Shown: positions 34,645 through 39,692 of the stretch, piece after piece
Layout of the letters: each line of letters opens with the position of its first letter
Numbering within the stretch: position 1 is the stretch's first letter
Assembly (NCBI GenBank): GCA_902795255.1
Contig: CADBKS010000011.1
Span: 1-39,692 of the forward strand
Source: an uncultured Chloroflexota bacterium
GTDB lineage: Bacteria > Chloroflexota > Anaerolineae > Anaerolineales > Anaerolineaceae
Direction of reading: 5' to 3'
DNA length: 39,692 nucleotides
The notes under the pieces: model-generated
Told to the model about the DNA's origin: nothing
The model's input: only the letters and a program-made list of their open reading frames with translations
The model's database searches: none
Position numbers and translations under genes: made by a program

Positions 34645-35439
34645 ATGAAGAAGAACGGTATTTTTTGTTTGGCTGTGTTGATGTCTCTTGTGATCCTCCT
34701 GAGCGGAGTGATCAGTGCCGGTGCCGAATCGGATATTCTTCCCGACGGGCAGTATTCTGCGGTCTTTGAAACGGACAATAGGATGTTTTCGGTCAACGAA
34801 GCCTGTGAAGGCAGGGGCGTTCTGACGGTCCTTGACGGTGAAATGACGATCCATGTAAGCCTGGCATCAAAGAATATCCTGAATCTTTATCCCGGCCTTG
34901 CGGAAGATGCGCAGAAGGAAGGCGCGGAACTGCTTGAGCCGACGGAAGACGAAGTGACCTACAGCGACGGCTTTAAAGATACCGTATACGGGTTCGATAT
35001 TCCCGTGCCGCAGCTGGATGAGCCCTTCGATTGTGCGCTGGTCGGGAAAAAGGGCAAGTGGTATGATCACAAAGTCAGCGTCAGTGATCCGCTCCCGCTT
35101 CCGGCCGCGGAACTGCCTGCCGAAGGCGAATATCTTTGTGAAGTGGCACTGTTAGGCGGCAGCGGAAAAGCTTCCGTTGAAAGTCCCGCGTTTCTGACCG
35201 TCAGTGACGGAAAAGTGACTGCCCGGGTCATCTGGTCAAGTCCCTATTATGAATATATGCTCGTGGATGATGTCCGTTACGAACCGGTTCAGGAATCCGG
35301 GAATTCCACATTTGAGATCCCTGTGATCCTGGATGCCGATATGGCTGTCAGTGCTTCAACGGTCGCGATGAGTCAGCCGCATCTGATCGACTATACGCTT
35401 CATTTTGACAGCGCGACGCTTACCCCAGCCGGGAACTGA
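34645..35439 (+). CDS. Secreted protein with two tandem NEAT-like beta domains
   Basis: A 264-residue exported protein. A signal peptide (residues 1-27, cleavage near SAGA) is followed by two related beta domains (about 32-148 and 157-260). Both share the sequence plan G-x-Y, T-V-x-D-G-x-[MV]-T, a serine-aromatic segment (…WSSPYYEYMLVDD in the second), an [DE]IPV segment and a [KD]-x-[VT]-[HF] end. The second domain ends MSQPHLIDYTLHFDS, which resembles the YDYT strand of NEAT heme-binding domains. There is no membrane anchor or LPxTG. ATG 34645 is preferred because AGGAG is eight bases upstream. I infer binding of a tetrapyrrole or corrinoid; a true NEAT assignment would need a profile or structure search. 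Confidence 0.7.
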   Translation: MKKNGIFCLAVLMSLVILLSGVISAGAESDILPDGQYSAVFETDNRMFSVNEACEGRGVLTVLDGEMTIHVSLASKNILNLYPGLAEDAQKEGAELLEPTEDEVTYSDGFKDTVYGFDIPVPQLDEPFDCALVGKKGKWYDHKVSVSDPLPLPAAELPAEGEYLCEVALLGGSGKASVESPAFLTVSDGKVTARVIWSSPYYEYMLVDDVRYEPVQESGNSTFEIPVILDADMAVSASTVAMSQPHLIDYTLHFDSATLTPAGN

Positions 35440-35446
35440 CCGCACT

Positions 35447-36583
35447 GTGAAACATAAGATCAAATATCTTCTGAATGTTGTGATCCTGGCCCTTTTCCTG
35501 TGCTTTGGGGAAAGGGGCCGGGTTTTTGCTGTTTCGATCAGCGGACAGGATCCGGTCGGACATCTTGAGACGGAATTCGCGGAGCATTTTTCTGTCGAGT
35601 ATTATGAAAGCGGTGCCAAACTGCTCTCCATTTCGGATGGGCAGCGCTTTCTGGTCCTGCCGGAAGGCGCCGAAGAACCTCACGATATCGATGACGGCAC
35701 CGTGGTCCTGCATCAGCCGGTCCGGAATATTTACCTGGCGGCAACGGCCGTGATGTGCCTGTTTGACGCGTTGGACAGTCTCGACATGATCCGTCTGTCG
35801 GGAACGAAGGCAGACGGCTGGTATATTGAGAACGCACGGCTGGCCATGGAGGAAGGCAGGATCCTTTATGCGGGAAAATACAGTGAACCGGATTATGAGA
35901 TGCTGCTGGAAAACCGCTGTTCGCTCGCCGTGGAATCCCAGATGATCGGCCATGCTTCCATGGTCAAGGAAAAGCTCGAGGAACTGGGCATCCCGGTCCT
36001 GACCGATCTTTCCAGTTCCGAACCGCATCCGCTGGGCCGCACCGAATGGATCCGTTTTTACGGCGCGCTGCTTGACAAAGAGGAAACCGCGGATAAACTT
36101 TTTGCTGAACAGACGGAACTGATGCGCAGTGTTCAGAACCTTGGGGAGACCGGAAAGACTGCCGCATTTTTCCATATCAGTTCTTCAGGGTTTGTCGTCG
36201 TGCGGAAAAGCGGGGATTATGTCAGCAAAATGATCAGCCTTGCCGGCGGCACTTACGTTTTCAGCAATATCGGTGATCCGGAAAAATCGACCTCCACAGT
36301 CACGATCGATATGGAAACATTTTTCGCCGGAGCACGGGACGCAGATGTGCTGATCTATAACAGCACGATCGCGGGCGAGGTCAATTCGATCGCAGAACTG
36401 CTGGACAAAAACGGACTGCTTGCGGAATTCAAAGCCGTGAAAGAAGGAAATGTCTGGTGCACGGCTCAGAATATGTATCAGGATACAACACAGCTCGGCC
36501 AGATGATCCGCAGCTTCCACACGATCTTCTCGGGCGAAGCGGACGATCTGGACGAAGTCCCGTATTTTTTCCGGCTGAAATAG
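35447..36583 (+). CDS. BtuF/FecB-type periplasmic-binding-protein
   Basis: A 378-residue substrate-binding protein of the cobalamin/siderophore family (PF01497 type). It has two lobes and a long connecting helix, seen as …LDSLDMIRLSGTKADGW and …EKLEELGIPVLTDLSSSEPHPLGRTEW. It starts at GTG 35447, seven bases after the previous stop, with a weak Shine-Dalgarno. The N-terminus is a hydrophobic signal (KYLLNVVILALFLCFG) ending RGRVFA-VS. No proper lipobox is present: the Cys in LFLCF lacks a small residue before it. This is unusual for a binding protein of a monoderm, which is normally lipidated. It should deliver ligand to the FecCD permease encoded next. Confidence 0.88.
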   Translation: MKHKIKYLLNVVILALFLCFGERGRVFAVSISGQDPVGHLETEFAEHFSVEYYESGAKLLSISDGQRFLVLPEGAEEPHDIDDGTVVLHQPVRNIYLAATAVMCLFDALDSLDMIRLSGTKADGWYIENARLAMEEGRILYAGKYSEPDYEMLLENRCSLAVESQMIGHASMVKEKLEELGIPVLTDLSSSEPHPLGRTEWIRFYGALLDKEETADKLFAEQTELMRSVQNLGETGKTAAFFHISSSGFVVVRKSGDYVSKMISLAGGTYVFSNIGDPEKSTSTVTIDMETFFAGARDADVLIYNSTIAGEVNSIAELLDKNGLLAEFKAVKEGNVWCTAQNMYQDTTQLGQMIRSFHTIFSGEADDLDEVPYFFRLK

Positions 36584-36599
36584 ACAGGGGTGTGCGGGA

Positions 36600-37718
36600 A
36601 TGAAAACAGACCGAAATGAAAATACAGCAGAGATCCGGACCAGCAGCCGGATGCGTTTTGTTTTTGTCATATCATTCCTTGTCCTTCTGCTGGTCCTTGG
36701 CCTGCTGATCAATACCAATACCGGTTCGGTCCGGATCTCACCGGCGGAGGTCTTTCAAAAAATCTTCCAAAGCATCCGCTTTGGTATCGGGAACCTGCTG
36801 ACCGGCGGAAAATATGCAGCTGAGATGGATGAGATCGTCAACGGGGGGACGCAGGGCCAGATCTTGTTTCGAATCCGTCTGCCGCGCGTATTGCTGGCTG
36901 CGGTTCTGGGCGGAGCACTTTCGCTTTCCGGATATCTGCTCCAGGTCTTTTTCCGCAATCCTATTGCGGGACCTTTTGTGCTGGGGATCTCGTCCGGTGA
37001 AAAAATGGTGGTCGGGATCACGCTGATTTTTCTTACGAACAGGCTCGGGAGCGCAAGCTCCGGAGCACTGATCGCCGCATCATTTGCGGGCTCCCTGCTG
37101 ATCACCCTGTTTGTTCTTTTCTTCTCACAGAAAGTCCGGAATATGTCCATGCTTCTGGTGATCGGGATCATGGTCGGCTATATCTGTTCGGCAGTCACTG
37201 ATTTCTGTATTACATTCGCCAATGAGCATCATGTGATCAATCTGACCGGCTGGTCGATGGGGACTTTTTCCGGCGCGAACTGGGATCATCTGCGTACTTC
37301 TTTATGGATCTGTATTCCCGGGCTGATCGGTGCATTTTTGCTTTCCAAGCCCATCGGCGCGTATCTGCTGAGCGAGAATTATGCTGCTAGTATGGGAGTC
37401 CCGGTAAAAACGTTCCGGCTGCTTCTGCTGCTGGTCTCCAGCATGCTTTCTGCCTGTGTTACTGCGATCGCCGGTCCGATCTCCTTTGTCGGGATTGCCG
37501 TACCGCATATAACCAGGGTCCTGCTCCGGTCCGCAAAACCCCTGTATATGATCCCCGCGGTATTTTTATGCGGAGCTGTATTCTGTATTTTCTGTGATCT
37601 GATCGCCAGAACACTGTTTGCTCCGGTCGAACTGATGATCGGTACCGTTACATCCTTTTTCGGGGCACCGGTCGTGATCTGGCTGATGATCAAAAACCGA
37701 ACGAAAGGTAAGGAGTAA
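36600..37718 (+). CDS. FecCD-family ABC permease (BtuC-like)
   Basis: A 372-residue membrane protein of the iron-siderophore/vitamin B12 import type. The family phrases LFRIRLPRVLLAAVLGGALSLSG, FRNPIAGPFVLGISSG, GWSMGTFSGANW, GPISFVGIAVPHITR and the final GTVTSFFGAPVVIWLM are in the usual order, with about ten helices. There is a cytoplasmic N-terminus of about 20 residues. Between the first and second helices lies a longer segment than normal (residues about 45-90). It forms the channel for the binding protein upstream and is driven by the ATPase downstream, from which it is separated by four bases. Confidence 0.92.
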   Translation: MKTDRNENTAEIRTSSRMRFVFVISFLVLLLVLGLLINTNTGSVRISPAEVFQKIFQSIRFGIGNLLTGGKYAAEMDEIVNGGTQGQILFRIRLPRVLLAAVLGGALSLSGYLLQVFFRNPIAGPFVLGISSGEKMVVGITLIFLTNRLGSASSGALIAASFAGSLLITLFVLFFSQKVRNMSMLLVIGIMVGYICSAVTDFCITFANEHHVINLTGWSMGTFSGANWDHLRTSLWICIPGLIGAFLLSKPIGAYLLSENYAASMGVPVKTFRLLLLLVSSMLSACVTAIAGPISFVGIAVPHITRVLLRSAKPLYMIPAVFLCGAVFCIFCDLIARTLFAPVELMIGTVTSFFGAPVVIWLMIKNRTKGKE

Positions 37719-37722
37719 GCTC

Positions 37723-38844
37723 ATGCCGTTTTTCAGTGTTCAGCAGCTTACGATCGGATATAACGGGCATCCGCTCATCAGCGATATCAGTTTCGGTCTC
37801 GAAAGAGGGGAGATCCTAACCCTGATCGGACCCAACGGGGCCGGCAAATCGACACTGCTCAAAACAGTCACCCGGCAGCTTCCCGCTATTTCAGGACATA
37901 TTTTTATCGGGGAGAAAGATATGATGTCCCTGAGCGGGAAAAACCTGGCAAAGATCATGGCTGTCGTTTTGACCGAAAGGATCCGTCCGGAACTGATGAC
38001 CTGCGCGGAGGTCGTCGCGATGGGGCGGTACCCGTATACCGATATGTTCGGCAGGCTGTCGGAGCAGGACAGGACCGCTGTGCGGGATGCTTTGGACCGT
38101 GTCCATGCGCTGGATCTGGCGGATCAGGATTTTTCCACGCTTTCGGACGGACAGCGTCAGCGTATCCTGCTGGCCCGGGCGATCTGTCAGGAGCCGGAAG
38201 TGCTGATCCTGGATGAACCGACGGCTTATCTGGATATCCGGTATAAAATCGAATTGCTGGAGATCCTTCGTGACCTTGCCCGGTCAAAGGGAACCGTGAT
38301 CATCATGTCCCTGCATGAAGTTGACCTCGCGATGAAGATCTCCGATTCGCTGATCTGTCTTGACGGAAGCGGAATTGCTGCAGAAGGCGCTCCGGAGGAG
38401 ATCATGACCCCGAGCCTGATCGAAAATCTCTATGATATCCGTGAAGGAACGTATGATCTGTTATTCGGAAGTGTGGAACTTCCGAAACCGCAGGGCGAAC
38501 CTCGGGTATTTGTGCTTTCCGGCTGCGGTCTGGGTACACCATGCTACCGCCTGCTGCAGAAAAAAGGGATCCCGTTTGCCGCGGGGATCCTGTTTGAAAA
38601 TGACACGGACTGCCGGACAGCGGATGCTCTTGGCGCCCGTGTGTTCAAAACTGCTCCTTTCCGGGCGGTTCCGGATTCACTGATCGAAGAGGCTGCAGAA
38701 GTGATGCGGCACTGCGAATTTGTACTGGATCCGGGAAAAGCCGCCGGCAGCCTGCACACTGAAAACCGCAGACTTCTGGAAATTGCCCGGGAAGAAGGTC
38801 TTCCTGTCCGAACGGATCTGCCGACAGGAGAACGAGCATCATGA
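37723..38844 (+). CDS. FecE/BtuD-type ABC ATPase with additional C-terminal domain
   Basis: A 373-residue protein. The ATPase domain (1-255) has Walker A GPNGAGKST (36-44), the FecE-like signature LSDGQRQR (140-147), Walker B LILDEP (161-166) and H-loop His198. Residues about 259-370 form an extra domain, beginning RVFVLSGCGLGTPCYRLLQ and containing FENDTDCRTADALGA and LHTENRRLLEIAREEGL. It is Rossmann-like in appearance, with three cysteines (268, 274, 297) in the first half. Ordinary FecE/BtuD proteins stop at about 260. The stop overlaps the cbiA start (ATGA). Confidence 0.9.
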   Translation: MPFFSVQQLTIGYNGHPLISDISFGLERGEILTLIGPNGAGKSTLLKTVTRQLPAISGHIFIGEKDMMSLSGKNLAKIMAVVLTERIRPELMTCAEVVAMGRYPYTDMFGRLSEQDRTAVRDALDRVHALDLADQDFSTLSDGQRQRILLARAICQEPEVLILDEPTAYLDIRYKIELLEILRDLARSKGTVIIMSLHEVDLAMKISDSLICLDGSGIAAEGAPEEIMTPSLIENLYDIREGTYDLLFGSVELPKPQGEPRVFVLSGCGLGTPCYRLLQKKGIPFAAGILFENDTDCRTADALGARVFKTAPFRAVPDSLIEEAAEVMRHCEFVLDPGKAAGSLHTENRRLLEIAREEGLPVRTDLPTGERAS

Positions 38845-39692
38845 ATTTCAGCATACCGAGAGTCATGATCGCCGGGACCGGCAGCGGATGCGGAAAAACC
38901 TCCGTGACCTGCGCGGTACTGGGAGCGTTGAGAAAGCGCGGATCAGATCTGAGCGCTTTTAAATGCGGTCCGGATTATATCGACCCCATGTTCCACAGCC
39001 GTATTCTGGGAACTGAAAGCGCAAATCTCGATTCATTCTTTTTCCCGGATAACACCCTGAAATATCTGCTTGCCGGAAGGGGCAGGGGAAAAGATCTCAG
39101 CGTTATTGAGGGCGTTATGGGATTTTACGACGGGATCGGAATGGAGAGCGGAAAAGCGTCCTCCTGTGAGATCGCCCGAATCACCGAAACGCCTGTCATC
39201 CTTGTCATTGATGCGAAAGGTGCTGCCCGTTCTGTTCTTGCAGCCCTGCAGGGTTTTCTGACCTTTGAAGCCGATCCCCCGATCCGGGGCGTTATCCTGA
39301 ACCGCTGTACGGAAATGACGTACCGGATGCTTGCGGATGCTGTCCGACGCCATTTTGGAGGAAAGATCCTGCCGCTCGGATACATGCCGGTCATGCCGGA
39401 ATGCAGCCTTGAAAGCCGTCATCTCGGTCTGGTCACTGCTCAGGAAGTCAGTGATTTACGGGAAAAAGCGGACCGTCTTGCTGCACAGGCTGAAAAATCG
39501 ATCGATCTTGAAGGGATCCTGCAGTTGGGACGCGAAGCCGGCGAACTGCTGTGTGAACCTGTCGGCTTTCCGAAACTTACTGAAAAAGTCCGCATCGCTT
39601 ATGCATCTGACAAGGCTTTCTGCTTTTATTATGCGGACAATCTGAGCGCGCTGCAGGAGATGGGGGCGGAACTTGTTCCTTTCAGTCCGCTG
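38841..39692 (+). CDS. cbiA: Cobyrinic acid a,c-diamide synthase CbiA (3' partial)
   Basis: 284 residues are present and the frame is open at the window end. The P-loop GTGSGCGKTS is at residues 12-21, the family motif FKCGPDYIDPMFHS at 40-53, and EGVMGFYDG at 90-98. The glutamine-amidotransferase part begins near residue 255 (KVRIAYASDKAFCFYY). CbiA amidates the a and c side chains of cobyrinate, an anaerobic-pathway step inside the cell. It overlaps the ATPase gene by four bases, so the transport genes and biosynthesis are in one transcript under the same riboswitch. Confidence 0.95.
   Translation, partial: MNFSIPRVMIAGTGSGCGKTSVTCAVLGALRKRGSDLSAFKCGPDYIDPMFHSRILGTESANLDSFFFPDNTLKYLLAGRGRGKDLSVIEGVMGFYDGIGMESGKASSCEIARITETPVILVIDAKGAARSVLAALQGFLTFEADPPIRGVILNRCTEMTYRMLADAVRRHFGGKILPLGYMPVMPECSLESRHLGLVTAQEVSDLREKADRLAAQAEKSIDLEGILQLGREAGELLCEPVGFPKLTEKVRIAYASDKAFCFYYADNLSALQEMGAELVPFSPL

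Overview
The window looks like a moderately GC-rich, anaerobic, low-oxygen-adapted member of the Bacillota (Firmicutes, clostridial or erysipelotrichial type). This is inferred from gene content, not from a marker gene. Supporting signs are strong Shine-Dalgarno sites, TATAAT-type promoters, a lipobox lipoprotein, an NfnAB-type electron-bifurcating transhydrogenase, an iron-sulfur flavin enoate-reductase-like enzyme, fermentative alcohol dehydrogenase, a cobalamin riboswitch ahead of anaerobic-pathway cobalamin genes, and intracellular glycosidases. No rRNA, tRNA, CRISPR array or complete insertion sequence was seen.

Layout. 1-570: tail of an unknown gene and a small four-helix membrane protein, closed by a terminator. 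572-3557: a TldD/TldE protease pair behind a long structured leader. 3593-4725: a lipoprotein and a HExxH peptidase. 4978-9984: carbohydrate and general metabolism genes (L-fucose-isomerase-like protein, BspA-like LRR protein, esterase; then YciI-like protein and amidohydrolase on the minus strand). 10139-13100: a four-gene cassette of ECF sigma factor, six-helix membrane protein, ABC ATPase and ABC-2 permease. 13174-18093: YczE-like membrane protein behind a possible leader peptide, EamA transporter, a cytoplasmic beta-helix glycosidase (GH141-like) and a lipid-kinase-like protein. 18177-24441 (minus): NfnB/NfnA, a small membrane protein, TatD nuclease, TcdA, nitroreductase and a decayed ABC exporter. 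24658-31289: dinB (plus), then minus-strand GH51 arabinofuranosidase, iron alcohol dehydrogenase, beta-carbonic anhydrase and an enoate-reductase-like flavoenzyme. The flavoenzyme has a promoter overlapped by an inverted repeat.

31290-33000 is an accessory patch rich in palindromes. It holds a perfect 36-bp-arm inverted repeat, a second smaller palindrome and three copies of a roughly 62-bp hairpin element. They surround an unknown gene that a 19-bp tandem duplication has shifted out of frame.

33025-39692 is the most interesting part. A cobalamin riboswitch with its terminator leads an operon encoding an exported cobaltochelatase (CbiK with signal peptide and spacer), a secreted protein with two copies of a NEAT-like beta domain, a BtuF/FecB-type binding protein, a FecCD permease, an ABC ATPase carrying an extra C-terminal domain, and CbiA (running off the window). 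My reading, which is inference, is a system that captures and metallates a tetrapyrrole or corrinoid precursor outside the membrane, imports it, and passes it to intracellular cobalamin synthesis.
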